Shown here: positions 7,248 through 16,511 of the stretch, piece by piece | Position numbering within the stretch: position 1 is the first letter of the stretch | How the letters are laid out: the number at the start of each line of letters is the position of its first letter | Made by a program: the position numbers and the translations under genes | Source of the DNA: Paraburkholderia sp. BCC1884 | GTDB taxonomy: Bacteria; Pseudomonadota; Gammaproteobacteria; Burkholderiales; Burkholderiaceae | Length of the DNA: 64,000 nt | Reading direction: 5' to 3' | Assembly: GCF_900996225.1 (NCBI RefSeq) | Contig: NZ_CAAJGL010000068.1 | Coordinates: 1,612,001-1,676,000 of the forward strand | The notes under the pieces: model-generated | Told to the model about the DNA's origin: nothing | Databases searched by the model: none | Seen by the model: only the letters and a program-made list of their open reading frames with translations

Positions 7248-8135
7248 ATGCCAGCAGTAGATGCCGCATGGGAAGAATGGTTGAGCAGTAACGTGGCACG
7301 CGGTTGCAGTCCCGACTCCATGATCGACGCGATGGTGCAGGCCGGCTTTGCCGCCGATGCCGCGCGCGCGGCGGTGCACAAGACCTTCGGCCTGAATCCG
7401 GCCGATTCGGCGTTTGCTGCGACAACCGCAGCCGCCGCGACCGAAGCGGCCCTGGCAAAAGCCGCGCCGCAAAGCTTTCGATACGACGAGCCGCCCGTCG
7501 CGCGCGGCAATGTGATCCGGGCGCACGATCGCGACGTGCGAGTGCTGATGCGTTGCGAGCGTCCGCAGGTGATCGTGTTCGCAGACGTACTCTCACCCGA
7601 AGAATGCAACGAGATGATCGAACGCTCGCGGCATCGGCTGAAACGATCCACCACGGTCAATCCCGCCACCGGAAAGGAAGATGTAATCCGTAACCGCACC
7701 AGCGAAGGCATCTGGTATCAGCGCGGCGAGGATACTTTCATCGAGAAGATCGACCGGCGCATATCGAGTCTGATGAACTGGCCGGTCGAAAACGGCGAGG
7801 GCCTGCAGATTCTGCATTACGGTACGACCGGCGAATACCGGCCGCACTTCGACTACTTTCCGCCCGACCAACCCGGCAGCGCCGTGCATACCGCGCAGGG
7901 CGGTCAGCGCGTGGCGACGCTCATCATCTATCTCAACGACGTGCCGGACGGCGGCGAAACGATTTTCCCGGAAGCGGGAATGTCGGTCGCGGCGAGACAG
8001 GGCGGGGCGGTGTATTTCCGCTATATGAACGGCGAACGCCAACTCGATCCATTGACCTTGCACGGCGGCGCGCCGGTGCTCGGCGGCGACAAATGGATCA
8101 TGACGAAGTGGATGCGCGAGCGCGCCTACGGCTGA
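7248..8135 (+). CDS. Prolyl-4-hydroxylase-like 2-oxoglutarate/Fe(II) dioxygenase
   Basis: 295 residues. The C-terminal 180 residues form the P4H-type double-stranded beta-helix: the iron-binding HxD is in YRPHFDYF, the distal His in LTLHGGAPVLGGDKW, and the Lys in the WIMTKWMRER segment fits 2-oxoglutarate binding. The N-terminal 90 residues have an Ala-rich helical region resembling a UBA-like or small helical domain. Bacterial members hydroxylate proline in proteins or peptides; the target here is unknown. ATG 7248 is chosen because GAGGA sits 5 bases before it; ATG 7236 overlaps that ribosome-binding site. Its last 38 bases overlap the end of the convergent CDF gene. Confidence 0.88.
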   Translation: MPAVDAAWEEWLSSNVARGCSPDSMIDAMVQAGFAADAARAAVHKTFGLNPADSAFAATTAAAATEAALAKAAPQSFRYDEPPVARGNVIRAHDRDVRVLMRCERPQVIVFADVLSPEECNEMIERSRHRLKRSTTVNPATGKEDVIRNRTSEGIWYQRGEDTFIEKIDRRISSLMNWPVENGEGLQILHYGTTGEYRPHFDYFPPDQPGSAVHTAQGGQRVATLIIYLNDVPDGGETIFPEAGMSVAARQGGAVYFRYMNGERQLDPLTLHGGAPVLGGDKWIMTKWMRERAYG

Positions 8136-8928
8136 CGACGCGAGCCTGCCCGGCAGCCTCGCGGACGACGCCCGGCTCGCCCAGTGGGCTACCGAGCCAC
8201 TGTTTCAACGCCTCGCGGCCGGTCGTGTAACCCATGCGCAGGATCATCAGGCCGATCGCCGCGCCGGCTACGTGATCCAGAATCGGCACGCCGGCGAGAC
8301 TCCCCGCCAGGCCCAATGTGGCGACCAGCGCCGATACTGCATCCAGACGCGCATGAGTGGCGCTGGCCAGCAGCATCGCCGAACGGGTACGGCGGCCTTC
8401 CGCACGCAAGTAGCGAAACAGGCTTTCCTTCGCGATCGTCACGAAGCCGCTGATGGCGAGCGCGCACAGATACATTGCGGTGCCGCCGTTCGGCGTCGAG
8501 CTCTGCGCGACGCTGTTCCAAAGCATTTCCGCCGCGGTCACGATCAGCACGGCGGCGATGAAGAGCGACGCGAGCGTCTGCTCAGCGCCGTTGCCATCGT
8601 CGTGGGCGGCTCGCGCTTGCCGGTTCTGCCGGCAGCTGAGATACAGCACGATCAGCACGACGCTGTCGGCGGCCAGGTCGCTCAAGGTGTGGACGCCGTC
8701 GGCGAACAGGCCGTCCGAATGGGCGATCACGCCGAGCGTGATCTGCAGCACCGAAAGGAATGCGTTGAGCAGCGCGCTCGTGGAGGCGGCCTTAAACAAG
8801 GCTGCCGCCGATGCGTGCGGGGCTGCGGCAGTCTCGCACGGGAGGCTGGGACATGGGCTTGGGGACCGTTGCTGTTGTGGCAGCAAAGTACCCGGCGAAC
8901 GTGGCACGGCGATGACAGCGACGCGCAA
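8098..8928 (-). CDS. Cation diffusion facilitator (CDF) family protein, C-terminally truncated
   Basis: The membrane part of a CDF metal efflux protein is present: ALFKAASTSALLNAFLSVLQ (helix 1), AHSDGLFADGVHTLSDLAAD (helix 2 with the metal-site Asp residues) and HARLDAVSALVATLG (helix 5, HxxxD). After helix 6 (GYTTGREAL) the cytoplasmic metal-binding domain, normally about 80-90 residues, is missing and replaced by an Arg/Ala/Ser tail that ends inside the oppositely oriented dioxygenase gene. The start is uncertain: the longest reading begins at a TTG (8928), while an ATG at about 8851 in another frame (MSQPPVRD) suggests a frameshift near the N-terminus. It is either a short CDF or a decaying gene; the remnant next door favours decay. 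Confidence 0.6.
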   Translation of the reverse strand: MRVAVIAVPRSPGTLLPQQQRSPSPCPSLPCETAAAPHASAAALFKAASTSALLNAFLSVLQITLGVIAHSDGLFADGVHTLSDLAADSVVLIVLYLSCRQNRQARAAHDDGNGAEQTLASLFIAAVLIVTAAEMLWNSVAQSSTPNGGTAMYLCALAISGFVTIAKESLFRYLRAEGRRTRSAMLLASATHARLDAVSALVATLGLAGSLAGVPILDHVAGAAIGLMILRMGYTTGREALKQWLGSPLGEPGVVREAAGQARVVSRRRARASTSS

Positions 8929-8969
8929 CTGTCGCTGTCTGCGCGAGCTCCGCGCGCGTCGCGCCAGGG

Positions 8970-9145
8970 CGTCGTGTAGACGTTCGGGTTATGCAGTTCC
9001 ATATAGCGTTCCGGGGCGGCGAGCGCCGTGAACCCATGCGGCTGATAGACGTGATGCGCGTCGCTCGTCACGAGGACGATTCTGCGCAGGCCCTGCAATT
9101 CAGGGCTGGCCACGATGTACTTGGGGTGAGTTCGCTGATCTGCAC
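8970..9145 (-). pseudogene. Remnant of a GNAT-family N-acetyltransferase
   Basis: On the minus strand the stretch from about 9122 to 8970 encodes the typical C-terminal third of a GNAT enzyme: YIVASPELQGLRRIVLVTSD, then AHHVYQPHGFTALAAPERYM. The acetyl-CoA-binding and substrate parts are absent. Upstream there is a good ribosome-binding site (AAGGAG at 9152-9157) and a GTG at 9145 encoding MQISELTP, but that frame must shift by one base to enter the GNAT part. The simplest reading is an internal deletion of about 90 codons plus a frameshift. No clear stop is left at the original end. It lies directly after the MFS gene that ends at 9212. Confidence 0.68.
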
Positions 9146-9211
9146 TGCGTGTCTCCTTCAATGTGGCCGGAACGTCGACGAGAACTACCGGTTCGCCCGC
9201 AGCGCCTGCGC

Positions 9212-10651
9212 TCAACCCTTGGCCGGGTCCTCGCTGCCGCGCGAGCCACCGCCGATGCTTTGCCCGGCATCGCGCGCCAGACCCAGGTACCCGATCACCG
9301 ACACAAGCGTCAGCACGCCCGCAAACAGGAAGGCGAGGCGGAAATCGTCGAGCGTGAAAATGCGGCCGGTTGTCTCGCCATTGAAGAACGCTGCCGCACG
9401 TAGCGACACCGCACCGAAGGCGATCCCGAGGCCGATCGTCATCTGTGCTGCCGCGCTCCATAGCGTGCTGGCCGCGCTCATCTGCGGCTGCGCGACATCG
9501 GCATAAGCGAGCGTGGCCAGCGTCGAAAATTGCATGGAGCGTGCCACGCCGTAGACGAACACCACGAACAGGATCAGCACGAGCGGCACGTTCGGCGTGA
9601 GCAAGCCGCACGCGACGATGAACACGCCGGCCACCGCCACGTCGATGATCGACACCATGCGAAAACCGTAGCGCTGCAAAATGCGCGTGGTCAGCGCCTT
9701 CATGCCGAGATTGCCGAGTGCACTGGCGAGCAGCAGCAAACCCGATTTGAACGCCGACAAGCCGAAGCCCACCTGAAACAGTAGCGGCATCAGATAGGGC
9801 ACCGCGCCGATGCCGATTCGCGTGAACGAACCGGTCACCACGGTCACGGAAAACGTAGGGATTTTCAGCGTCGACACGTCGATCAACGGATGCGGATGGC
9901 GCTTCGCATGCTGGAAAGCCACCACGCCCATCAGCAGGCCACCGGCGACGCATGCCGCGGCGATCCACGGATTTTCGCCGGGCTGACTCGCCAGTTCCGC
10001 ACCGTACAGCACGGCGGTGAGTGTCGTGCCGCCCAACAGCAGGCCGACCACGTCGAGCGGCTTGCGCTCCTTGCCGCGCAGGTTAGGCACCAGGGCGAGC
10101 GCGATGGCCATTGCGGCCAGACCGAACGGCACGTTCAGCAGGAAAATCCAGCGCCACGACGCGTAGGTCGTGATGAACCCGCCTACCGGCGGCCCGACCA
10201 CCGGCGCCGCGATCGCCGGCCACGTGATGGTGGAAATGGCCTGCATCATGCGGCTCTTCTCCGTGCTGCGCACGACGATCAGGCGGCCCACCGGGACCAT
10301 CATCGCGCCGCCCATGCCTTGCAGCACGCGCGCGGCGGTGAATTCGCCGACGTTCTGCGACAGTCCGCACAATACCGACGCCACCGTGAAGACGCCGATC
10401 GCGCTGAAGAACACGGTGCGCGAGCCGCAGCGGTCGGCGACCCAGCCACTCGCGGGAATGAAGATCGCCAGCGCCAGCATGTATGCGGTCATGCCGAGAC
10501 TGAGACTGTTGGGGCCGACGCCGAACGAATGCGCCATTTGCGGCAGCGCGGTGGCGATCACCGTGGTGTCGAGATACTCCATGAAAAAGGTCGCCGCGAC
10601 GATGTACGGCAGCCAGCCGATGTGCGTGTTGCGTTCTTCGCCAGCGGTCAT
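9212..10651 (-). CDS. MFS multidrug exporter, EmrB/QacA (DHA2) type
   Basis: 479 residues, 14 helices, complete. Family marks: FFMEYLDTTVIATALPQMA in helix 1, GWVADRCGSRTVF (motif A) and GGFITTYASWRWIFLLNVPFG after helix 5. It resembles EmrB-like inner-membrane exporters, but no EmrA-type membrane-fusion partner is adjacent, so it may act alone. It is flanked by gene remnants on both sides (GNAT remnant downstream, MFS remnant upstream at 10740-10907), so it is the intact survivor in a reduced region. Substrate unknown. Confidence 0.9.
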   Translation of the reverse strand: MTAGEERNTHIGWLPYIVAATFFMEYLDTTVIATALPQMAHSFGVGPNSLSLGMTAYMLALAIFIPASGWVADRCGSRTVFFSAIGVFTVASVLCGLSQNVGEFTAARVLQGMGGAMMVPVGRLIVVRSTEKSRMMQAISTITWPAIAAPVVGPPVGGFITTYASWRWIFLLNVPFGLAAMAIALALVPNLRGKERKPLDVVGLLLGGTTLTAVLYGAELASQPGENPWIAAACVAGGLLMGVVAFQHAKRHPHPLIDVSTLKIPTFSVTVVTGSFTRIGIGAVPYLMPLLFQVGFGLSAFKSGLLLLASALGNLGMKALTTRILQRYGFRMVSIIDVAVAGVFIVACGLLTPNVPLVLILFVVFVYGVARSMQFSTLATLAYADVAQPQMSAASTLWSAAAQMTIGLGIAFGAVSLRAAAFFNGETTGRIFTLDDFRLAFLFAGVLTLVSVIGYLGLARDAGQSIGGGSRGSEDPAKG

Positions 10652-10739
10652 CGCGTGCTCTCCGCCGGCTGGAAGCTCAAGGAGAGGGCGTGCGCGACTG
10701 GATTGGCGCGCACGCGGACAGCGCGATTCTGTGTTGACG

Positions 10740-10907
10740 TCATGGTCTTGCGACTACCTTTCGAGAGCGGGTTTCCGGCATCCGTATGTAGACGGGCAAG
10801 GCAAGCATGGCCCATACGGTGACGTACCAGTAGAAATAGGGCTCATGGCCGCTAGCCCTGAATCGTAACGCAACACACCCGGCTGTACCGCCGGGAATCG
10901 CAGTGGT
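10740..10907 (-). pseudogene. C-terminal remnant of a second MFS transporter
   Basis: The minus strand encodes IPGGTAGCVALRF followed by SGHEPYFYWYVTVWAMLAL and PVYIRMPETR, ending in a stop at 10740. This is the last helix pair and the terminal PETR-type tail of a metabolite:H+ symporter (MHS) family transporter, in the order and spacing expected. Nothing upstream in this frame continues the protein, and the rest of the gene is gone. It lies just downstream of the PEP mutase-family gene on the same strand, so it probably was the transporter of that operon. The remaining part of 10652-10965 holds nothing else I can recognise. Confidence 0.6.
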
Positions 10908-10965
10908 CGGTGCATAACGCAGGCCGACCGCGAGCGTGCGGATGCACGCCGGGTCGGCGTGCAGC

Positions 10966-11847
10966 TCAGTCCTTCGCGGCGTACTCGCGGTCGAGTTTGT
11001 CGTACAGCGGCTTGTTGACCAGACGCTGGCGCTCGCTGAATGGCGCAACCAGTGTGGCGTCCTCGTCGAGACGGCCGTTGCTCTTCAACGTGCCGAGCGC
11101 ACGCTGCATGCCGAGCACCGCGCCTTGCAGCGCCGCGTTCGCGTACAACACGATGCCGTAGCCGAGCTTGCCGAGCGCCTCGCGCGATTGCACCGGTGTC
11201 TTGCCGCCGATCACGATGTTGATCAGTTGCGGCTTGTCGAACAGGCCCGGCAGACGCTCGATATCGGCGAGCGATTCGGTGGCTTCGATAAAGAGGATGT
11301 CGGCGCCGGCCTCGATGAAACGATGGCCGCGCTCGATCGCGTCTTCGATGCCGTGGACCGCAGCCGCGTCGGTGCGCGCCATGATCTGCAGATTGCCGTC
11401 TTCACGGGCATCGACGGCCGCGCGGATCTTGCCCACCATCTCGCTCGCGCTGACCACTTCCTTGCCGGAAAAGTGGCCGCATTTCTTCGGCATGATCTGG
11501 TCTTCGAACTGGATCACGTCGGCGCCGCTGCGCTCCAGCACGCGCACGGTCTGGCGCACGTTCAGCGCGTTGCCGAAGCCGGTGTCCGCATCGACGATCA
11601 GCGGCAGCGCGACCGCGTCGCGAATCCGCGCGGTGTGTTCCGCGACTTCGGCGAGGCCGATGAAGCCGAGGTCCGGCAGGCCGAGCGACATATTGGTGAC
11701 GCCCGCGCCGGTAATGTAGATCGCCTCGAAACCGGCGTCTTCGATCACGCGGGCGCTCATCGCGTTGAAGGCGCCCGGCACGAGCAGGCCCTGGCGTTCG
11801 TTGACCTTGGCGCGAAAGGCGGCGCGGCGAGTGACGGAAGTGGTCAT
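10966..11847 (-). CDS. Isocitrate lyase / PEP mutase family C-C lyase
   Basis: 294 residues, the length of methylisocitrate lyase and oxaloacetate decarboxylase relatives. The TIM-barrel family marks are present: VDADTGFGN (metal-binding Asp), then IQFEDQIMPKKCGHFSGK, where KKCGH is the catalytic Cys loop of the isocitrate lyase group, and MARTDA. A 2-methylisocitrate lyase (PrpB-like) or a related carboxylic acid lyase is likely; prpC and the rest of the methylcitrate operon are absent, so the substrate is open. ATG 11847 follows GGAGA by 7 bases. A sigma-54 promoter (11896-11911), a palindromic operator (12006-12031) and a divergent PrpR-like activator show how it is controlled. Confidence 0.85.
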   Translation of the reverse strand: MTTSVTRRAAFRAKVNERQGLLVPGAFNAMSARVIEDAGFEAIYITGAGVTNMSLGLPDLGFIGLAEVAEHTARIRDAVALPLIVDADTGFGNALNVRQTVRVLERSGADVIQFEDQIMPKKCGHFSGKEVVSASEMVGKIRAAVDAREDGNLQIMARTDAAAVHGIEDAIERGHRFIEAGADILFIEATESLADIERLPGLFDKPQLINIVIGGKTPVQSREALGKLGYGIVLYANAALQGAVLGMQRALGTLKSNGRLDEDATLVAPFSERQRLVNKPLYDKLDREYAAKD

Positions 11848-11895
11848 GACAGTGTCTCCAGAAGGATTGTGACGGTTCGGGTACGACGGCATTTT

Positions 11896-11911
11896 TGCAG
11901 GAACCATGCCA
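11896..11911 (-). promoter_or_regulatory. Sigma-54 promoter of the PEP mutase-family gene
   Basis: On the minus strand TGGCATGGTTCCTGCA: GG and GC are 12 bases apart as required for the -24/-12 elements (consensus TGGCACG-N4-TTGCA). It lies about 49 bases upstream of the start codon at 11847 and is paired with a sigma-54 activator gene, which has the GAFTGA loop. Confidence 0.68.
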
Positions 11912-12005
11912 TTTGACTGGCTGAAACGGTTTTTGCCGAGAAATCAGTATGTTAGGAGGGCGGCAGGGACACGAGGCTTCGTGGCACAATGAGTCTTTGT
12001 GTTCC

Positions 12006-12031
12006 ATGAAACGTTTCGTGGAACGTTTCAT
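12006..12031. promoter_or_regulatory. Tandem palindromic operator for the PrpR-like activator
   Basis: Two adjoining copies of a 10-bp palindrome, GAAACGTTTC (12008-12017) and GGAACGTTTC (12020-12029), centre-to-centre 12 bases, together forming a longer inverted repeat (ATGAAACGTT / AACGTTTCAT). It lies about 95 bases upstream of the sigma-54 promoter, the right place for an enhancer site, and 20 bases upstream of the activator's start codon, so autoregulation is possible. The apparent ATG codons inside it are unlikely to be starts. Confidence 0.66.
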
Positions 12032-12050
12032 GTTCACACGGAACTTACTG

Positions 12051-14015
12051 ATGTCCTCTTTGACGTCATCCATTGCGCAGGCTGCTTCCGAGCGTCCTGG
12101 CGTGGCACTGGTGAGTATCAGCCGCTTGCAATCGCTTTGCGAGGCTGTCGCGCCCCGCTATGCACAGCGCGCCAACTTTTTCCCGGTGCGCGAGGGTTAT
12201 GGCGCGGCCGTCGCTGCATTGCAGACTTATGTGGACGCCGGCTCGGTCGACGTCGTGCTCGCCGCCGGTTCGAACGGTGCCTATCTGCGCGAGCACCTGA
12301 ACGTGCCGGTCGTGATGGTCAAGGTGAACGGCTTCGACGTGCTGAGCGCGATCACGCGTGCCACCGCGACCTGGCCCGGCGCGCAGATCGGCCTCGTGCT
12401 GCACGAAACCATCTCGCACGAACTCGCCGACTTGAACGCCTTGCTGAAAGTCGGGCTGAAGCAGCGTGCCTACCGCTCGATCGACGAAGTGCGTCTCGCT
12501 GTCGGTAACCTTGCCGCCGAAGGATGCAGCGTCATCATCGGGCCCGGTATGGCTTGCGATGTCGCGCAGCAAGCCGGGCTCGAAAGCGTGTTCCTCTACT
12601 CGCTCGGCGCGGTCGAGGAAGCCTTCGAGCGCTCGGTGGAACTGGCGCAGGTAAGTCGTCAGAAGGAATCGAAGCGCGTGCGCCTGAACACGATCGTCGC
12701 GCATCTGCGCGACGGCGTCGCCGCGTTCGACGATGCCGGCCGGGTCGAAGCCGTCAATCCGGCGATGCTGGATCTGCTCGGTCTCCAGCGCGACGACGAC
12801 GTGCCCGCGCAAGTCGCCCGCGCGGTCGGCCCGCTACTGCGCGAAACGCTTCAACACGATCAGCCGATCGAGGAGCGCATCGAGCAGATCGGCGGACGCG
12901 CTCTGATCGTCAACTGCGTGCCGATCATGGAGCAGGGCGCCCGCTCCGGCTCCGTGGTGACGGTGCAGGACGCGCTGGTCGCGCAGCGGATCGACCGGTC
13001 GCTGCGCACCAGTCAGCGGCCGAGGCATCTGGTGGCGCGGCATCAACTGGACGACCTCGTCGGCGGGTCGGCGCCGCTTGAACGCGTGCGGCGACTTGCG
13101 CGCGCGGGTGCGGCCCACGACGCCACCGTGCTGCTGACCGGCGAAAGCGGCACCGGCAAGGAACTGGTGGCGCAGGGCATTCATAACGCGAGTCGCCGGC
13201 GTGGCAATCCGTTCGTCGCGTTCAATTGCGCGGCGTTGCCGGAGGGGCTGATCGAGAGCGAGCTGTTCGGCCATGAAGAAGGTGCATTTACTGGAGCACG
13301 TCGCGGCGGCAAGCCGGGTCTTTTCGAAATCGCGCACACGGGCACCATCTTTCTCGATGAAATCGGCGAGATGCCGGCGGCCTTGCAAAGCCGCTTGCTA
13401 CGGGTGCTGCAGGAGCGCGAGGTGATGAAACTCGGCTCGGGGCGCGCGACGCCCGTCGACGTACGAGTGATCGCGGCCACCCACCGCGATCTGGACGCGC
13501 TCGTCGAGCAGGGCGCATTTCGCGCGGATCTGTATTTTCGTCTGAATCTGCTTCAGATAGAATTGCCGCCGCTGCGGGAACGGCGCGGCGATCTCGAGCA
13601 GCTGGCGCGGCACTTGTTGATGCGCAGCGCGTCCCAATATGGGTTGTCTGCGGCCAACCTCGAACGCGTGCTCGTGTTCCTGGCACCTTTGTTCGACGGC
13701 TATGGCTGGCCTGGCAACGTGCGGGAACTGGAGAATCTGCTGGCGCGCGCCGCGATTTATCTCGGCGACCCGGATGAGGCCGGTCAGGATTGGCAGGCCG
13801 TGTTCCCCGAGTTCGGGCGAATGAACCGGACGACGGCGGCGCTGAGATCGTCGACGGGTGCGCCGAACGGAGCAGACGCAGACTCGGCGGCCCGCGTCAC
13901 GCCAACCCGCGAGAATGTCCTGCGCGCTTTGGAACGGGCCGGCGGCAACCGCGCTGCCGCAAGCCGGGCGTTGGGAATAGGCCGCACCACGCTGTGGCGG
14001 CTGATGAAGACCTGA
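12051..14015 (+). CDS. prpR: PrpR-like sigma-54-dependent activator
   Basis: 654 residues. Domain order: PrpR N-terminal sensory domain (about 1-190; binds a small organic acid in relatives), a short PAS-like region (about 205-310), an AAA+ sigma-54 activation domain (about 335-560) with Walker A (GESGTGKE), the GAFTGA loop that contacts sigma-54, and Walker B ([11 protein letters not shown]), and a C-terminal Fis-type helix-turn-helix (about 610-654, [20 protein letters not shown]). ATG 12051 is chosen because earlier in-frame ATGs fall inside the operator at 12006-12031. It is divergent from the lyase gene it very probably activates. Whether the inducer is 2-methylcitrate, as for true PrpR, is unknown. 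Confidence 0.87.
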   Translation: MSSLTSSIAQAASERPGVALVSISRLQSLCEAVAPRYAQRANFFPVREGYGAAVAALQTYVDAGSVDVVLAAGSNGAYLREHLNVPVVMVKVNGFDVLSAITRATATWPGAQIGLVLHETISHELADLNALLKVGLKQRAYRSIDEVRLAVGNLAAEGCSVIIGPGMACDVAQQAGLESVFLYSLGAVEEAFERSVELAQVSRQKESKRVRLNTIVAHLRDGVAAFDDAGRVEAVNPAMLDLLGLQRDDDVPAQVARAVGPLLRETLQHDQPIEERIEQIGGRALIVNCVPIMEQGARSGSVVTVQDALVAQRIDRSLRTSQRPRHLVARHQLDDLVGGSAPLERVRRLARAGAAHDATVLLTGESGTGKELVAQGIHNASRRRGNPFVAFNCAALPEGLIESELFGHEEGAFTGARRGGKPGLFEIAHTGTIFLDEIGEMPAALQSRLLRVLQEREVMKLGSGRATPVDVRVIAATHRDLDALVEQGAFRADLYFRLNLLQIELPPLRERRGDLEQLARHLLMRSASQYGLSAANLERVLVFLAPLFDGYGWPGNVRELENLLARAAIYLGDPDEAGQDWQAVFPEFGRMNRTTAALRSSTGAPNGADADSAARVTPTRENVLRALERAGGNRAAASRALGIGRTTLWRLMKT

Positions 14016-14063
14016 CAAACTCCCAAAGCCAATCACGCCCGATAGCCTTCACCGCCGCAATAA

Positions 14064-14100
14064 ATAGTGTCAGGCTATCACAATCATTAAAACAATCCGC
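14064..14100. promoter_or_regulatory. OxyR-type binding site upstream of ahpC
   Basis: Four tetranucleotides at exact 7-base spacing: ATAG (14064), CTAT (14075), ATTA (14086), CCGC (14097). The OxyR consensus is ATAG-N7-CTAT-N7-ATAG-N7-CTAT, so the first half is perfect and the second half degenerate. It ends directly at the -35 region of the ahpC promoter, the position used for OxyR activation. Confidence 0.66.
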
Positions 14101-14129
14101 TTTACCTATTAAGCGTCGTCTGACATACT
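14101..14129 (+). promoter_or_regulatory. Likely ahpC promoter
   Basis: TTTACC, a 17-base spacer, then CATACT. Both boxes are imperfect sigma-70 elements, which fits an activator-dependent promoter abutting the OxyR site at 14064-14100. The ahpC start codon is 40 bases downstream and preceded by GAAAGAGGAA. Confidence 0.5.
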
Positions 14130-14168
14130 GACTCCACTTTCCAACCACTCCGAAAGAGGAATCAGCAA

Positions 14169-14732
14169 ATGCCGATCATCAATAGTCAAGTCAAACCGTT
14201 CAAAGCACAGGCTTATCACAACGGCGATTTCGTGACCGTCACTGAAGAAAGCCTGAAGGGCAAGTGGTCGGTGTTCGTTTTCTATCCGGCTGACTTCACG
14301 TTTGTTTGCCCGACCGAACTGGGTGACCTGGCCGATCGTTACGACGAATTCAAGAAGCTCGGCGTTGAAATCTACAGCGTGTCGACCGATACGCACTTCA
14401 CGCACAAGGCATGGCACGACACGTCGGACACGATCCAGAAGATCAAGTACCCGATGATTGCCGACCCGACGCTGACCATCTCGCGTAACTTCGACGTGCT
14501 GATCGAAGAAGAAGGTCTGGCACTGCGCGGCACGTTCGTGATCAACCCGGAAGGCGAGATCAAGCTGTGCGAAGTGCACGACAACGGCATCGGCCGTGAC
14601 GCAGGCGAGTTGCTGCGCAAGGTGCAAGCGGCGCAATACATCGCGGCTCACCCGGGTGAAGTGTGCCCCGCAAAGTGGACGCCGGGCGCAGAAACGCTGA
14701 CGCCGTCGCTCGACCTGATCGGCAAGATCTAA
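14169..14732 (+). CDS. ahpC: Alkyl hydroperoxide reductase subunit AhpC (2-Cys peroxiredoxin)
   Basis: 187 residues, full length. The peroxidatic Cys is in [17 protein letters not shown] (about residue 47) and the resolving Cys in [11 protein letters not shown] (about residue 166), as in typical AhpC. It reduces hydrogen peroxide, organic peroxides and peroxynitrite in the cytosol and is recycled by AhpF, encoded next. Codon choice is more restricted (GGC/CTG/AAG bias) than in neighbours, fitting high expression. The Shine-Dalgarno AGAGGAA is good. An OxyR-type site precedes the promoter. Confidence 0.97.
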   Translation: MPIINSQVKPFKAQAYHNGDFVTVTEESLKGKWSVFVFYPADFTFVCPTELGDLADRYDEFKKLGVEIYSVSTDTHFTHKAWHDTSDTIQKIKYPMIADPTLTISRNFDVLIEEEGLALRGTFVINPEGEIKLCEVHDNGIGRDAGELLRKVQAAQYIAAHPGEVCPAKWTPGAETLTPSLDLIGKI

Positions 14733-14889
14733 GGTCTCAGGCTTTAGCACCAGTCGTAGTTGGCGCCTTCGGGCGCATCGCCGTGCGGAGCGCTTTCTAC
14801 AGCGATCCGCACGTGCCCGGGCCGCACGCTTCTATCCGAAGATGGGCGGCGCCGGGAACCCAACACCCTCGTCACGGAATCGAATCGCC

Positions 14890-16482
14890 ATGCTTGACGC
14901 CAATCTCAAGACTCAGTTGAAAACGTACCTCGAAAAGGTTAGCAGGCCTATCGAGATCGTCGCATCGCTCGACGACAGCGCGAAATCGCAAGAGCTGCTG
15001 GCATTGCTGAACGATATCGGGACGTTGTCGGAACGCGTGAACGTGATCGAGCGTCGCGGCGACGCCGAGCGCAAGCCGTCGTTCTCGATCGGCGAGCCGG
15101 GCAAGCCAACGGGCATCCGTTTCGCCGGTATTCCGATGGGTCATGAATTCACGTCGCTCGTCCTTGCGCTACTGCAGGTCGGCGGCCATCCGGTCAAACT
15201 CGACGACGCGGTGATCGAACAGATCCGCAATCTCGACGGCGACTATCAATTCGAAACGTATTTTTCGCTGTCATGCCAGAACTGCCCGGAAGTCGTCCAG
15301 GCACTGAACGTGATGGCGTTGATCAACCCGCGCATCCGCCACGTGGCGATCGACGGCGCACTGTTCCAGAACGAAGTCGAAGCGCGCCAGATCATGGCGG
15401 TACCGACGATGTTCATGAACGGTGAAGTGTTCGGCCAGGGCCGCAGCGGTGTGAAGGAAATCCTCGCCAAGCTCGACACCAACGCTGGTGCGCGTGCTGC
15501 AAAGGAACTGGAAAAGAAGCCGGTGTTCGACACGTTGATCGTCGGCGGCGGCCCGGCAGGCGCGGCGGCGGCGATTTACTCGGCGCGTAAGGGCATTGCG
15601 ACGGGTGTCGTCGCGGAACGCTTCGGCGGCCAGGTGCTCGATACGCTGGCGATCGAAAACTTCGTTTCCGTGACGGAAACCGAAGGACCGAAATTCGCCA
15701 CGGCGCTCGAGCAGCACGTGAAGACGTATGAAGTCGACATCATGGACGTGCAGCGTGCCGAAGCGCTGATCCCGGGCCGCATCAACGAAGTGCGTCTCGC
15801 GAATGGCGCGGTGCTGAAGGCCAGGACGATCATTCTGGCAACCGGCGCGCGCTGGCGCGAAATCAACGTGCCAGGCGAGCGCGAATACCGCAATCACGGC
15901 GTGGCGTATTGCCCGCACTGCGATGGCCCGCTGTTCAAGGGCAAGCGTGTCGCGGTGATCGGCGGCGGCAACTCGGGCGTCGAAGCGGCAATCGACCTCG
16001 CAGGGATCGTCCGTGAAGTGACGCTGTTCGAATTCGGCGCGACCTTGCGTGCTGACGAAGTGCTGCAGCGCAAATTGCGCAGCCTCGCCAACGTGACGAT
16101 CGTGACGCAGGCCCAGACCACGGAAATCACCGGCGACGGCAAGAAGGTCAACGGTCTGGTGTACAAGGATCTGCGTTCGGGCGAAACGAAGACGGTCGAA
16201 CTCGAAGGCGTGTTCGTGCAGATCGGTCTTGTGCCGAACACCGAGTGGCTCAAGGGCACGGTGGAATTGTCGAAGCACGGCGAGATCGTGGTGGACGCAC
16301 GCGGCGCGACCTCGGTGCCGGGCGTGTTCGCCGCCGGCGACGTGACCACCGTTCCGTTCAAGCAGATCGTGATCGCGGTGGGCGAGGGCGCGAAGGCTTC
16401 GCTGTCCGCATTCGATCACCTGATCCGCCATAGCGAAGAAGTTGAAGTGGTGAGTGAGGCCGAGGCGGAAGTCGCGGTCTGA
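14890..16482 (+). CDS. ahpF: Alkyl hydroperoxide reductase subunit F (NADH-dependent flavoprotein)
   Basis: 530 residues. An N-terminal double thioredoxin-like domain (about 1-200) has the redox motif SCQNCP; a flavoprotein reductase domain follows (about 210-530) with the FAD loop [14 protein letters not shown], the active disulfide YCPHCDG and the NAD(P)H loop [12 protein letters not shown]. It transfers electrons from NADH to AhpC. ATG 14890 (MLDANLK) matches the family N-terminus; an upstream in-frame GTG/ATG at 14842 does not. It lies 157 bases after ahpC, with no terminator in between, and ends before a strong hairpin with T-tract. Confidence 0.97.
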   Translation: MLDANLKTQLKTYLEKVSRPIEIVASLDDSAKSQELLALLNDIGTLSERVNVIERRGDAERKPSFSIGEPGKPTGIRFAGIPMGHEFTSLVLALLQVGGHPVKLDDAVIEQIRNLDGDYQFETYFSLSCQNCPEVVQALNVMALINPRIRHVAIDGALFQNEVEARQIMAVPTMFMNGEVFGQGRSGVKEILAKLDTNAGARAAKELEKKPVFDTLIVGGGPAGAAAAIYSARKGIATGVVAERFGGQVLDTLAIENFVSVTETEGPKFATALEQHVKTYEVDIMDVQRAEALIPGRINEVRLANGAVLKARTIILATGARWREINVPGEREYRNHGVAYCPHCDGPLFKGKRVAVIGGGNSGVEAAIDLAGIVREVTLFEFGATLRADEVLQRKLRSLANVTIVTQAQTTEITGDGKKVNGLVYKDLRSGETKTVELEGVFVQIGLVPNTEWLKGTVELSKHGEIVVDARGATSVPGVFAAGDVTTVPFKQIVIAVGEGAKASLSAFDHLIRHSEEVEVVSEAEAEVAV

Positions 16483-16511
16483 TGGCGTGGTGGTGGTTGG
16501 GTGAGTAGCGC

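Noticed and set aside
11977..11996. TGGCAC at about 11978 on the plus strand as a second sigma-54 promoter
   Set aside because: No GC doublet occurs 12 bases after the GG, so the -12 element is missing.
11949..12050. Earlier in-frame starts for the PrpR-like protein
   Set aside because: They lie in or before the palindromic operator at 12006-12031 and encode a non-conserved peptide.
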